Shown here: one piece after another, positions 8,990-21,443 of the stretch
Numbering within the stretch: the stretch's first letter is position 1
Layout of the letters: the number at the start of each line of letters is the position of its first letter
Source: Solanum dulcamara
Taxonomy: Eukaryota; Streptophyta; Magnoliopsida; Solanales; Solanaceae
Assembly: GCF_947179165.1 (NCBI RefSeq)
Contig: NC_077239.1
Span: 67,436,634-67,500,633 of the forward strand
Direction of reading: 5' to 3'
DNA: 64,000 nucleotides
Position numbers and translations under genes: made by a program
Notes under the pieces: model-generated
Told to the model about the DNA's origin: nothing
The model's database searches: none
The model's input: only the letters and a program-made list of their open reading frames with translations

Positions 8990-11400
8990 ATTAATCTATC
9001 GGAGGTGACCTACGGGCCCTACCTATGGGTCGTAGGTCACTCTACGGATCATTTTAGAGGCTCATGGAAATCGAAGAAAAATTCCAAGTTTCTGATGTTT
9101 GGGCTACGGTCACCTTCTACGGGCTGTACTCTTTTACAGATCGTGCATGACCTTCGTCCTGTCTAAGTACAAAACCAACCCCTTTGAATCTCCAACTACG
9201 ACACTACCTATGGGTCGTAGGGCCGTCGATGGACCATCCTATTGGTCCGTGGTCGACTTTTGAGACTTGAAAATTTCTCAAACTCGGGACCTTACCTATG
9301 ACCCCCAACTGCGGACCATGGGACCTTATACGGCCTGTAGATCACATGCGTAGATCACCTTGAGACTTAGCCATTTTTCTCAAGTATCAGGCTCAACTGT
9401 GACTGTCTTTCTACGAGTCATAGGACCTTGTACAGTTCGTAGGTTAGCTTTGTAGGAACTCATGTGAACTTTAAAAATATCCAATTTTCAGGACCTCATT
9501 TACGGAACCCTTCTATAGACCGTAGGTCCTTGGACGGCCCGTAGGTAGGTTCGTTTGAACGGCACCACCAAAGATTTTTACAACTTGACTTTCCAACTTT
9601 CTGGGTGTTACAAAATTTGGCTATAAAACTTTTGAGTAGTAACTTAGAAATCTCGAGACTAGGTTAGACTTGGATAAAATCTGAGTTAGATGAGGTCTAA
9701 GGCAATTTGGTAATGGATTGGTGTTGATTTCTAAGTTTTGAATTAGCTACTAGCTGAGGCGTTAAGGAATCCACTAGGCCTTATAAAAGTGAATTCAGGT
9801 GAGAAGAACACCAGGAATTGAATTTGGCATGAAGGAGTTATTTTAGAACAACAAGCTTTGAAGTTATGTTGTGAAATGGGGGTTTGAGACAAGAATTTCA
9901 AGTTTTTGTCTCCCTGCAAACCTCCATAGAAAGCTGAATCTCATCATGGTGGGGTGTTCTATAGCGGGACAGTCACGGGTTTTAAGTCAGAAAGTCACAA
10001 AATCATTTTTTATTTCCGCAATTTCATTTTTTGAGAGCTAGGAGTGACTTGGGGCATTATTTTTGAGTTTTTCACCAATTTTTTCAGTAAAGGCAAGTTA
10101 ATCATTTCTCAAACTTATAATTTGATTCTTAGAACTTAGAATCTATTAGAATTCTCTTAGGGAAAAAATTTGGCCTAAAATTAATGGTGCGAAAAACCTA
10201 AGTTGGGTGAGATGATCATGAAATTGGCCAAGAGTTATGATTTTGATATAATTCGAGTAATGTAGGTCATTTTTCATTAACCTCTTGTATTTTTTGTTTG
10301 TTTTAGACCAAGAATGAGTCAAGACATTGGAAAAAGGGAAAACTCCAACTCTTTAGAGTTTTCAAGGCTTGTGTTTAGGTAGGTGATGGTTGTGTTTTCC
10401 GGTTTGTGTTATATGTGCCTATTAACTGCTTCACTATTATTGCATGCATGATATATGATTAGGAAAAATGAAAGAACATGAAGTGAAAAATGATATCTTG
10501 CGATCAAATTGCATGCAATGAATGTATTACTTAGTTATACAAATGTGTTTGCCTATTCATTGTGGTTGTGATTGTTATGTGTGACTTCAGAATATTAGAT
10601 CGAGTACCAAGATGGTATAATTGGATTGGGTACCACGCTGCTAATGGAACGAGTACCACATTGGTACACTAATTATTGGAACGAGTACCATGTTGATACA
10701 CTAATAGTTTGGGTATGGGTTTTATGAGAGGACCATCATTTGATTGTTGCATTGTGATTGAGTATGTTTACCTATATAATAATTCAAGAGTTGACATAAC
10801 TAATATGAGATTGTATATTCTTGTATAACTAATATGTGATTGTATATTCTTGTCTTACTATGTTGTAGTTGCTTATTCATATTTTATTTACTGAAAATGG
10901 CCGCGTGATCCTACCAGTACACTTTGGTTGTGTACTACTACTACACTTGATCTTTCTTTGTTGAGTGTAGGGCACATTTAGGCGGCTATTGCGAGACCTG
11001 AGCTAGGAGATCATTGATCTTTCAGATTCAAGGGTGAGCCAGTTCTTCCGGGCTGCTGTGGATTCATCTTAGTTCTTAGCCCTTTCTTATCAAACTTAGA
11101 CTTTTAGATTCGTATTTTATATTTATTATTTTTTGGGGTTGCATTCCTTTATTCTAGACCATTAGCTAGAGTTTTTGTACAATGACTTTCAAATTTTGGG
11201 GGTAAATTTCCTCATATTTTTAGATAAATTGTCTGAGTTTATGGGAACTCAGTTTTAAATATCTTAAATAATTTTTCAACTAATTAAATGCTTGTGTTTG
11301 ATTATTATCGTGTTGTAGTTGGGTTAGTTTTTGTTATCCCACCGAAGAATTAGTGTGGATGCCTCACACGACAGATTAGGATCGTGAAAATAGGTCATGT
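8990..11400 (+). mobile_element. Gypsy LTR fragment of the G family, plus orientation
   Basis: Bases 9610-11390 are collinear with 38890-40680. Shared blocks include TTGAGTAGTAACTTA/CTGAGTAGTAACTTA, GCATGCATGATATATGAT/GCATGCATGTATGTGAAT, CCGCGTGATCCTACCAGTAC, TTCAAGGGTGAGCC and TCCCACCGAAG near the end. The first 600 bases are rich in GTAGGTC/CTACGG motifs and are lacking in the 38.9 kb copy. The right end, GGATCGTGA near 11390, resembles the LTR 3' end. No TSD and no internal coding DNA were found next to it, so it is an LTR fragment or a solo LTR. Confidence 0.65.
10590..10725 (+). repeat. Short tandem repeats with GAGTACCA/GGTAC core
   Basis: Four diverged units of about 33-36 bp contain GAGTACCA or GGGTACCA followed by a T-rich spacer with TGGTAC or TGATAC. 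The homologous array in the second copy is at 39875-40020, with units reading GGGTATCACG...GATACATACTAA. Copy number and sequence differ between the two LTRs. Confidence 0.6.
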
Positions 11401-11829
11401 TGTTCAAAATCACAGAATTCATTAAATGATCAATTTTGTCCATTCGCTCATCTTTTTATAGTGTCTAATTTTTCAAATATTGAATAAGCCTGTTTGACCA
11501 AAATAAGTGTTGTTTATTTATACATTATTATTTATTAATGCACTGACATTTTTACCTTTGAGTTTTCTTGTTTCTCAAAAAAGTTGATCTGGGTTGTTGT
11601 TAAGCTTACTCACATCAAAGATCAAAGTAAGGTTGTTTCAAGTATCTAGTGGAAGAATATACAATTGAGTTCATATTTTCAGTTTTGCCAATTACAATCG
11701 GTTGGAACTATATTTGATTGATTCTTGCTTCAACATAATACGTAGGTGCTACAATGGCTCGGTCATATTTTCCATAAGCTTTCCATTCTTTTACAACAGA
11801 AATTGGAGCATAATTTTTAAGAAGTCATA
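11401..11829. other. Unassigned AT-rich sequence between two Gypsy fragments
   Basis: There is no coding frame and no repeat shared with the rest of the window. It lies between the end of the G-family LTR and the truncated end of element A. It could be old intergenic DNA or a decayed piece of either element. Confidence 0.4.
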
Positions 11830-13255
11830 ATCTTTTAACAACTCGAGCCATCGGCGTTGTCGTAGATTCCACTCTTTTTGCCTAAAAATGTACTGGAGGT
11901 TTTTATGATCTTATAGACATTAACATGTACACCAAATAAATAATGCCTCTAGATCTTCAAGGCATGAATAACTGCGGCCAACTCTAAATCATGGGTTGGG
12001 TAGTTTTTCTCATGCTTCTTTAGTTGCCTAGAAGCATAAGCAATTACCTTACCGTGTTACATCAAAACACAACCCAATTTGATTCCTGAAGCATCACAAT
12101 ACACCACATAGACCTCTAGATCCTTTGGCAAGGTCAAAACTGGGGCTGAAGTCAATCTATCTTTCAACTCTTAAAAACTTTACTCACATGCTGCATTCCA
12201 TTAAAACTTAACTGCCTTCTGAGTTAGCTTAGTCAAAGGTGCTGAGAGTGAAGAGAACCCCTCTACAAACCTCCTATAATAGCCTGCTAACCTTAGAAAG
12301 CTATGGACATTTATTGGGGTCGTGGGTCTAGGCCAAGCCTTCACAGCCTGAATCTTCTGCATATCAACTTGTATTATAGCATCTGATACAATATGGCCCC
12401 AAAAGGCCACATAATACAACCATAACTCACATTTTCAGAGCTTAGCATACAATTTATGAGCTCAAAATAACTGAAGCACTGCTTGAAGATGGTCTCTATG
12501 CTCTAACTCTGATCGTGAATATGTGAGAATATCATCAATAAACACAATCACACATAAGTCTAAAAATGGCCTAAATATACTGTTCATTAGGTCCATAAAT
12601 ATTGCTGGGGCGTTTGTCAATCCAAAATACATCACAAGAAACTCAAAATGACCATATTTGGTTTCAAAGGTTGTCTTTGGAATATTACTCTCCTGAACCC
12701 GCACCTGATGGTCCCCTAAATGTAAATCAATCTTTGAGAAACATTGGGTACCTTGTAGCTGGTCAAACAAGTTATCAATCTTTGGAAGCGGGTATTTGTT
12801 CTTTATAGTAACCTTATTGAGTTGTCGATAGTCTATGCACATGCGCAATAAACTATCTTTCTTTCGTACAAACAATACTGGTGCACCCCATGGCAATGCA
12901 CTCGACCTGATAAAACCCTTATTTAACAAATTGTTAGTTGCTCATTCAATTCCTTTAATTCTGTTGGTGCCATTCTATATGAAAGAGTTGATATCGATTA
13001 GACATCTGAAAATGTATCAATAGAAAAACTAATCTTCCGTTCTAGGGGAATACTAGGTAGCTCATCTAGAAAGACATCTGCAAATTCATTTACCACTAGA
13101 ATCGATTGTAAGGTCTGTGGCTCTATGTCAATATCCTAAACCCTAAAAATATGATAAATGCAGCCTTTAGTAATCAATTTCCTTGCCCGAATATATGAAA
13201 TAAATATACCCTTTGGCACCGTTGTGTTACCCTTCCATTCTCGAACTACCTCTCT
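11830..13255 (-). pseudogene. Element A: Gypsy reverse transcriptase and start of RNase H, truncated
   Basis: Read on the minus strand, the reverse transcriptase starts with MAPTELKEL-like and [19 protein letters not shown]. It continues [32 protein letters not shown] and [15 protein letters not shown], with the catalytic FIDDIL in place of the usual YVDD. The connection domain with LAGYYRRFVEGFSSL follows (12419-12201). Below 12200 only RNase H fragments are recognisable, then the match ends near 11830. Stops and frame changes separate the blocks. No integrase is present, so the 3' half of this element has been lost. Confidence 0.85.
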
Positions 13256-13630
13256 TCAAAAGTGGAATCTAACAATCTTTCCTCGGCAGTCGACAATGGC
13301 GTAACAAGATCCTAGCCAATCCATGCCCATAATAATATCAAAGTCTAGCATCTCCAGCTCTATCAAGTCTGCAGAGGTTTGACAACCAATAATCTCGACT
13401 ATACAACCTTGATAAACCTTCTTGGCAATAATAGAGTCGCCAACTAGGGTAGATTCAACAAAAGGCCTTTGCAATGACTCTGGTACGATGGTAAACTTCC
13501 CAGCAATAAATGGAGTAACATACGATAATGTGGAGCCTGGATCTATCAAGGCATAATAGAGTGAGAACAAACGGTTAGCATACCTGTCACAATATCTAGG
13601 GAAAGACTCTGAGTCCTGCTGACCCATCAA
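13256..13630 (-). pseudogene. Element A: Gypsy aspartic protease domain
   Basis: The minus-strand frame contains ALIDPGSTLSYVTPFIAGKF, the Gypsy protease active-site region with DPGST in place of DSGAT-type sequence. It continues STLVGDSIIAKKVYQGC and ends with LEMLDFDIIMGMDWLGSCYA and IVDCRGK. This is the usual order for plant chromoviruses such as Tekay/Del. It lies between gag and the reverse transcriptase as expected. The frame is locally open but is separated from gag by stops. Confidence 0.85.
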
Positions 13631-13799
13631 TGCATAAGTACGATTCTTGCCACTTCCAGAACTAGATGCTCCCCCTCTGACTCAACCTCTAGCTGATGAA
13701 GACTGTGGCCCTCTCTCTGCAAAATGCACTAAAGTAGATGACACTACTATTGATCCGACCCACTATCCTGGACCCTACTAGTCTCTAAATAGACAATAT

Positions 13800-14737
13800 C
13801 TCTGTATATGACCCTTCTGACCACAAGAATAACATATTGTAGAGTCCTAGTGACATTTCCCAAAATGTGACCTACCACAAGTATCACAATGTGGCATAAC
13901 TAGTCTAGAGTTTGGGTGGCGTTTCTGCTGCAAGCTCGACATCTGCGAACACTCTCCCAGGCCTGACTGTCCCCAACTATCATATCTACTACTCTGAGAC
14001 TGCTGTAGTGAAGGCCTAGGTGGCCTGTTATAATACCTGGGTCTAGGACCCTTATGAAAATTTCTCTGAAGGTCGGCAGGTCTGGACAACCTCTCCTGCC
14101 CTCTCTCATCTTGCTCTACCCTAAACTGCCGATGTCTGAACTCCTCTAGATTTTGAGCAACCACTTGTATATAGGAGATATGAATATCTTTATTTAATGC
14201 TACTATGGTACAAGACTCAACATATTCTAGAGCCAACCCTCTTATAAATCTGCATATCCTAGCTTCCATTATATCTACAATCATTATTGCATACCTAGAT
14301 AGGGAATCAAATCGCAATCCGTAATCTCTAACACTCATACTACCTTGGCAAAGGTTTAAGAATTGATAAAATCTACCATCCCAAATCTCTTTAGGTAGAT
14401 ATCGATCCAAAAAGGCCTCAGAGAAGCGATCCCAAGTGGCTTGGGTTGCATTGGCCCTTCTGGACCTCTCCCAACCCTCGTACCATAAAGCTTCTATGTC
14501 TCTAAGCCTGAATATTGCTAACTCAATAGAATTTATAGCTGAAGCATATTTAACCTTAAAAATCCTATGCAGCTGGTTAATAAAGTGTTGAGGGTCCTCT
14601 CTGCAGTTGGTCCCTGTATACTGAGGAGGACTCAAAGCAAGGAACTTTCGAACCCTCGAACTTTTAGGTCTTTTAGAAAGTCCAGCTATATTTGTCACCA
14701 CTAGTTGGCGCTGCGTGGCTATTAATTGAGCCAACAT
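13800..14737 (-). pseudogene. Element A: Gypsy gag with two zinc-knuckle-like motifs
   Basis: The 296-codon frame from ATG 14737 has the Retrotrans_gag pattern: PPQYTGTNCREDPQHFINQL, ATWDRFSEAFLDRYLPKEI and LNLCQGSMSVRDYGLRFDSL, then CRFIRGLALEYVE. A Gln/Arg/Pro-rich nucleocapsid region follows and CDTCGRSHFGKCH closes the frame. After one in-frame stop at 13847-13849 the same frame continues with a proper CCHC knuckle, CYSCGQKGHIQRYC. So the stop is a late single mutation in a gag that is otherwise well preserved. The homologous gag of element C is far more damaged. Confidence 0.9.
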
Positions 14738-15166
14738 ATGAACTGAAATTTTGAATTCCTAATTTGTAGGAATAAGAGGAGCTGGAGTTTCTGTTGGAAG
14801 TCTTGTAGATCCTAGGGCATCTTGATGTGAAGATGGTGCTGGGAGGGATGCAAAGATTTCTCTCCCAATCCCTCCGATTGAACTACCCCAGTAGGTTGTA
14901 CTTTGTTCGTAACCTCACATGCAGGTGCATATAACCTCCGGCCTATTGTTGTCTGATGAGTCACTAGCAAATATACAAGGATAATAACAATCGTAAGTAG
15001 AAAAACTCAACCCTTATGACTAAGCTCTATAACACAATTTGAGTAGAAAGAAGGTAACGTTCCTGATAATGCCTACAGCTTCTTGCTTATATAATGTGGT
15101 GAACAACATATTTATAAACAAGAATCTACTAGACATGGCTTGTAGACACTTTAGGATATGACGTTT

Positions 15167-15179
15167 CTCTAATACCAAG
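15167..15179 (-). other. Element A: primer binding site
   Basis: The minus strand reads TTGGTATTAGAGA directly after the LTR end TGTGACA. It corresponds to TTGGTATCAGAGC, the usual site complementary to initiator tRNA-Met, with substitutions. Confidence 0.65.
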
Positions 15180-15181
15180 TT

Positions 15182-15794
15182 TGTCACACGCAAACTCGAG
15201 GGGCGCAATTGGCACCTAATGCCAAAACTTAGGCTTGAGTCGACCCTGCCGAACCACTTACTAAAGGCGCATGACATCCACACACAGAGTCAAGAAAATA
15301 AATAAGTATATCTCGACTTAAAAATAAGTCCTCGACTGGTAAGGCCCCTATGAACTTCTCTAGAAAGAAAAAAACTACTCCCAATAATTCATAGATAAAG
15401 CAATAGGTTGTCAGCACAAAAGGCGTGTTTGGGCCATTGAGGCCACCATGATATCTAGAAAAACATAAACACTATACGTGCTATCAAGGACACCATGATC
15501 TCTATATAATAACTGAAACATGTATACATAATTTACATTAGGCCAATAAGCAGCAAACTGCTACCAACACAACAACAAGGCACAAGCGGCTAACAAAATG
15601 TACCTAATAAGTATACAAGGCCAAAATGGCCACCATCATTGCTATGCAACCCAACTGACTAGTTTGCAATCCTCTATGAATACAATACTTACTGGGACAA
15701 GGCCCCAACCTACCCAAAAACTATAAATAAAAAGAAAAAAATAAACCTCTGAGACTTTTCAACCTCTGGAAGAATGAGTTAACCAATCAGCTGG
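15182..15794 (-). mobile_element. Element A: 3' part of its 5' LTR
   Basis: The LTR end, TGTCACAC on the plus strand at 15182 (GTGTGACA on the minus strand), abuts the primer binding site. The visible LTR part runs to 15794. There a second LTR end, TGTCACGACC, begins, so the rest of this LTR was displaced or lost. Confidence 0.55.
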
Positions 15795-17440
15795 TGTCAC
15801 GACCCGACCCAGGGCCTAGTTGTAACATAGAGATCGGGATGTAAGGGACCCCAACCATAATCCATCTTAGCATACATCATATAGGTAAGGTAAAGAATAA
15901 TATAAAGGTAAGCGGAAGTAATTATTAAGTGGGAAATGGGACTAAGGGAAATCATCTCTATCAACGTCTAATCCGTACTACACCAATGAATATCGTCTAA
16001 ATATGCCTCTAGTCTAATCTTTGATGGGGGATTAGGACAAGCTCCTAGCTCACCCTAACAATATTAAAAAGTATAAACAATAGTAACATGAATAAAAGTC
16101 TTGTCCTCGATAGAATAAGGACTCACCAACTCCTTGGAAATTTAAAGAAAATTTTAGCCACGAGCGGGGTAGTCGTGAGTGTCGTCCATCCCTATATTAT
16201 GAGATAATGTAGGCAAAATATATGTTAGTATGTTTGAATGTACCAAGTATGTGAGGTGTGTACGAATAAGTAAGATAACGTATCAATATGCCATAAGATG
16301 CACGACCAATCATAGTGAACATGAGTATAGCTTAAAAATAATTTAAAACATAAGAAACTCTTGGTCAATGCATATCATAAAACTTCAACTTTCAAATCAC
16401 AACTTGACACCTCATAGCTTAACTTGAACTTGAACTTGTGTGGGATAAGAACTTTAACTGTCAATAAGACCATGTTACCTACTACATGGAATCCAATGAC
16501 TTCTGCTTTGAAATAACCCGATGAGTCTTGCATCGAAAAAGGGGAGGCTACCTTTCCAAGACACACTCCAAAAATAACTCAACTCAACTCAACTGTGCTA
16601 TATGTGGATCCACTAGTTAGGCCATGAACACAACCTACATGGGCAATGTAGTTTGGGACTTTAGGTTGCTACTAGGATTCCCTTGGGTAACTAACTGCGT
16701 TACCAGACCGAACCCTACCTAGAATTCCTCTCGGTGCTTAGTCAATATCCCAATAGAAACTCATAAAAATGATCATAACATAGTAGGGAAAGATAGTAAT
16801 TTCCTATCAATCCATCTTTTAAAACATATTAGGAATAGCTCATCTAACTTGGTGATTCATAAGAATTGATAACTTCGGTGAGAATTGTCCTTATCACCAT
16901 CTCAAAATATCTAATGATCTTAACTCTGATCATCATCTCAATTTTTAACTTTAAAATCATAATCTCAGATGTAACTTATTGAAAAAACTATATTTATAAA
17001 TTATTTAACTCATGACTAACTCATAAAATCATCCTTACTTCATAATCATAGCTTGAAAATATAGTTTTATGCATGGACGTCTATAATTCAACTTGAAATC
17101 ATGCAATTCATATAAGAACATGCATATAAAGATCATTGATAATATTTAAAAATAAAATAAAATTAGCCCAATGCAATTCATCAAAACTGAAGCTCATAAT
17201 CAATTGTAAATTGAATAAAAACTTCAAAAATCTTTGGTACTTCATGGGTAAAAAAGGCCCATGAATCAATACCCACATACCTTGCTCGAAATCACTTAGA
17301 ATTGAGAAGAAAACTTGAAGAAATCTGGAAACCCTAGCTTGAATTTGGGGAGAAACCTTGAGAGAATTTGAGATTTCTTGAATGAAATTTTGGAGGAATG
17401 AATTGAATAGAGGTCCTTGAGGGCAAGTTCAGGTCAGATT
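15795..17440 (-). mobile_element. Minus-oriented Gypsy LTR, probably solo or truncated
   Basis: The sequence begins TGTCACGACCCGACCC, the reverse complement of a typical GGGTCGTGACA LTR end. It runs through LTR-like non-coding sequence with no open frame. Near 17290-17400 is a block like an R/5' leader (AAACCCTAGCTTGAATTTGG). The 5' end of the LTR is not clear; homology style changes near 17440. The five bases before it, GCTGG, were not found again as a target duplication. Confidence 0.5.
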
Positions 17441-17989
17441 ATCATTAGGATCTAGGTTAGGGGCTAATATGGGTATTTAGCAACTGTTTGCACTCGTTAG
17501 GACTTATACTGATGGTGTGTTATTTGCACCTGTTGGGTTTATAGTGGCTAGGTCAAGTTATTGCTTGTTAGGTATTCATATTGCCTTCTTATATGGAGAT
17601 AAGGTATTTTAATTGTGTTTCACTCCTGCCCTTTCATTCAGTACTTATACTTCACTTTAAGCTTTCAGTTAGCTTACATACTCGGTACATTACTACGTAT
17701 AGATGCCTTATTGCATGATGGCACTGCATTCATGCCTGCAGGTTTTGAGCGACGACTAGACAAACCTATCGGTAGCATAATTGCCTATCCAGTTGTAAGA
17801 CCCCCTAAGTTGGAAAGTTGGAACCAAGGAGAAAAAGTCTCAAAATTCTGAAACCATCCAGGTGAATGAATCCCTCTACAGCTCGTTTATATCCCTACAG
17901 CTCATAAAGTAGGGTCATAGAGTGACCCTTCGAGCAAAGTTGAAGGTGCCCTCAAGAGAGGTTCTATGGCTTGAAGTTGCCCTCAAGAG
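17441..17989 (+). mobile_element. Plus-oriented Gypsy LTR pieces
   Basis: Bases 17640-17770 resemble a Gypsy LTR segment (ACATACTCGGTACATTAC, then GCATTCATGCCTGCAGGT). At 17793 a TGTAAGACCCCCTAAG block looks like an LTR start. A 30-odd bp unit with GCCCTCAAGAGAGGT is repeated twice at 17945-17998. The 78-codon open frame at 17615-17851 shows no domain. Exact element borders cannot be set. Confidence 0.35.
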
Positions 17990-20148
17990 AGGTGCTATTG
18001 ACCTGACCTTTCTAAGGGTGCATATTGCTTTCAACTGAAGACTAAAATATTTTGATAATGTATGGTAGTTACGTAACGGCTAGTAAGGTGTAGACTATCT
18101 AGGTATGATATTTTCAATGGGTATAATGAGTTCTAATGGTGGATCTACTGGACTTTCATGGTGTGGTACTAGTGGTGTATGAAAATGAATACATCAATTA
18201 TCAAGTGCGAATACTAACTACTTATGTATTATCAATTGTATCCCATGCTTGTATAATGAGATACAACGTGGCATTCATATTTGAAAAACCAACTAGTTTG
18301 TTTCTACGGACGCTAAAAATTGTTCATAAGGAAGATTTTAGTGGTAGATCTTTGGTATGATTAGTGCATTTAGGTTGTGAAGTGTATCCCGAGGATTTTA
18401 AATGAGGACTTGTAATTTAATCATAAACTCTAAGGGAGTGGATCAATATCAAAATGACAAGCTTATCGGCAAAGAAAGTAGCGGTGAGTATACTTGTGTG
18501 AAGGCAATTGAGAATTATAGTGAGAAATAGTGCGTATAAAATTGGGTTAGTCCTTTGAATTTGATTGGTATAACTGGGTTTAAGGTGTCATGTCGATTGA
18601 TAAGGCTTACTTTGAGATAATGGCAATGGTTACTGAGCATAAATCTAATAAAAATTCATGGATCGTGATCAGAACGCAACCATACATTAAGGATTTTTGG
18701 TTAAATAGATTCAATATGATAATAATGACTTGAAGGTATCTAAATTGTGGTTTTCTACTATATGGTGAGTAGTGTAGTTGTATCGAAAGTCATAGAATGT
18801 GTTGAGATACCGCTCGAATAGAATTAAAAGAATCTAAAGTCACAAATGAAAATAATTAGTGGAATGTAGCTTAGCCTTCTAAACAAGGAGAGAACAATGA
18901 TATTTACTTTGGTTGTAAGGGTCAAATGTATCTTCAAAGAGAGTGAATAATTAAATTTAGTGACACGTGGTTCTATTTATTTTGCTCCGGTTATGGTGAC
19001 AGTGTTATTTGTTATTCATATGGGTTAATAATTATTGGATAAAATTTGAGAAATAAGTCTATAGGCGTTTGAATCGAGTGTGGTAATTAGTTCTTTTGTG
19101 GTTTCGAGTTTGGTAGCTGGTATAATCAAATTTTAATGAAGGATATGATAAGATCAATGGAGAGGTGATCAATGATAGCTAAGATACATAAATTCATAAA
19201 GGTCTTCAAAGTATGAAATAATGTTGATAAATAATGGGATTGGGTTACATGGATGGAGTTCGAAATTAAAGTTGTTTATTGTAAGTCTATATTATGGCGG
19301 TAGGTTTCATCAAAATATAGATCGGCAAGGTGAAAATTGATCGATCACGTTTAGTATTGAGCAATTAAAAGGATTTGTGCAGGGTTTGGATCGTAGAGTT
19401 TATTGCTTTTGATAATTAAAAAGACTAAGAGAGGGCTTCACTTAAAGTTTTGATTTAAAAGATGAGGTGAAATGTCATGAGTTGTTGGTAAAAGAATAAG
19501 GTTGGTAAACGAGTTACCAAAAGGAACAAGAGTCTGGTATATTGAATAGTTCAAGGTATTTGGAATTTGTGTCATGGGAAGCATCTAAGAAATGAGAAGA
19601 AATAAGACACCACGTGTAGATCCTTAGTTTAAAGTTGAAGATTGTATGAATTTTCTCCCTTGTGTTCAGATATGACTATACAATGTAGATTGGTTCGACA
19701 CAGACTTATGAGGGATGTAACATTGACTTTTCTGAAGGTTTGATTTTGTTTTGAGTGACAAACAGTGAGATATCAAAGAGTATGTGCTTTATGTGGGGTT
19801 AGATTCTCAAATTATGGTAGGTGACTTATGGATGTACTACAAGATGTCATGGTTAGTAAGGATTTCGAATTGGATTGATACTACTCTGTTGATGGGTTAT
19901 ACAGACTATTGTGATGTATTACATAGACACTAGAGGGTAAATAAAGGCAAAGTGCTCATAGTATATAGAATTATTCGGGTGGCCAAGAATTTCTCTAAGT
20001 TTTTGTATGGCATATATGATGGTTTGAATGGTAGTTGAAATTTGGTATGTAAAATATTGCGTGGAGTTGACATTGGTGTGATTCAATATCTATACCTAGA
20101 TGGGAAAGTACTATCAGGTTTTAAATTAGTGTTATTAGCCTTGGGTAT
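17990..20148 (+). mobile_element. Element H, upstream copy: internal region, left part
   Basis: This is collinear with 31755-33897 over about 2.15 kb at high similarity. Examples are AGGTGTAGACTATCTAGGTA, GTGGTACTAGTGGTGTATGA and GGATTTTTGGTTAAATAGAT in both. It has no coding frame of note. The match stops exactly where element B's LTR starts (…TTGGGTAT|TGTCACG against …TTGGGTAT|GCCCCG at 33898) and resumes at 28195. Confidence 0.8.
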
Positions 20149-21443
20149 TGTCACGACCCAAAATGGGCAATGAGTGACACTTACACTTAACCTCCTTGTT
20201 GAACAAACGATACAAACCCCAACTTATAAAATATGATAATAACGCGGAAGCTCAATTTATGAGAGTAAAAAATAATAAAACCACTAAAGTTTATTAGATA
20301 CATTTTTCCAAAATCTGAACGTCATCAACTTAAGGATATATAATTCTAAAATACTAGTTTTGAAAATATCAACACCAGAATAAATAAATAACTTAATGTG
20401 TCTGAAAACTAAGGATATCATGCCATGCCCGAGAGAATCGAACACGAGCTAGAAGGAATAGTTCACCCTAGAACCTGATATACTGACACTGATTAGAGAT
20501 AAGGTTGAGTTGAAGTCGATGAAACACTCGCTGCACTCCATAAAATAAAATAAAGAAAAATACAAGTACGGGTCAGTACGAGACAATATGTATTGAGTAG
20601 GTATCATCGGCTGACTCAAAATAGAAATAAATATGCATACTAAACTTCACACATTACTCAATGACTATCAATCTCTATTAAGAATCTATATATGATATAG
20701 AATAAACCATAACCTACCTTAACCGAAGAGCTGAAGTCAAGCAAGCTAATTCACCAATGTTTTTCCTTTCTTCGACGCCAAAGAACGTTTACAATTTATA
20801 TAATATACAATATTCATAAGTAACGAGTCCGTAGACACCCATATCACTATATGTCTAGCCTAGACTCATAAGTTCACCCAAATCTATAATCAAGTTCCTA
20901 CATTTCAAGCCTAGGTTTAAGTCTTAATTCCTTCAATATCATAACTCTAATGGTATTTAGGTAATACAATACACCTTAAATTCAATTAGGTCAATTAATA
21001 TGTCGAATCTTGAGGAAATTAACCAATGTTAACAATAAAATATGAAACCCACGAGATTATTTCAAGACACAATATATACCAAAGCTTTACAATAAAACAG
21101 TGTCAAGGTCCGCAACAAGTAACAAACCGGAAATCTTTTTTTTTCTACATTCCACTATGCACACCAACATTTTTTTTACACATCCAACATCAATTCCTAA
21201 TGGTTCCCTAGCCCTATTGATTGGTCATTATTTAGTAATGATTGGTTCTTTAATTAGTCAAGCCAATTGCACTCATAATGTCACCAGTAAATATGACCAT
21301 CTACCTCCATATACATATAACACTATGAAAAGAATACACATTCAAGTGCTTACCTGCACCTATGAAAATTCCTTCAACTTGAGGCTTGCAGGTGAAAGTG
21401 CTTCTATTGCTTTTGGCGCCGCTGAATTTGTATTGAGTTTTCT
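20149..21443 (-). mobile_element. Element B: 3' LTR, truncated
   Basis: It matches 26327-27626 base for base with point differences. It starts TGTCACGACCCAAAATGGGC on the plus strand (the LTR 3' end on the minus strand). The outer 242 bp of the LTR (27627-27868 in the other copy) are missing. At 21443/21444 the LTR is joined directly to the C-terminal coding region. The deletion corresponds to 27627-28130 of the other copy (504 bp) and removed the end of the polyprotein, the polypurine region and the LTR start. Confidence 0.85.

Noticed and set aside
15167..15185. Possible tRNA-derived sequence near the LTR of element A
   Set aside because: It is only the short primer binding site complementary to the tRNA 3' end; no cloverleaf can be formed.
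17945..17998. Short repeat considered as a CRISPR-like array
   Set aside because: There are only two imperfect units with no spacers, in eukaryotic LTR sequence.
18136..18360. 74-codon frame in the H internal region
   Set aside because: The homologous segment near 31890-32110 does not keep the frame, so it is not a conserved protein.
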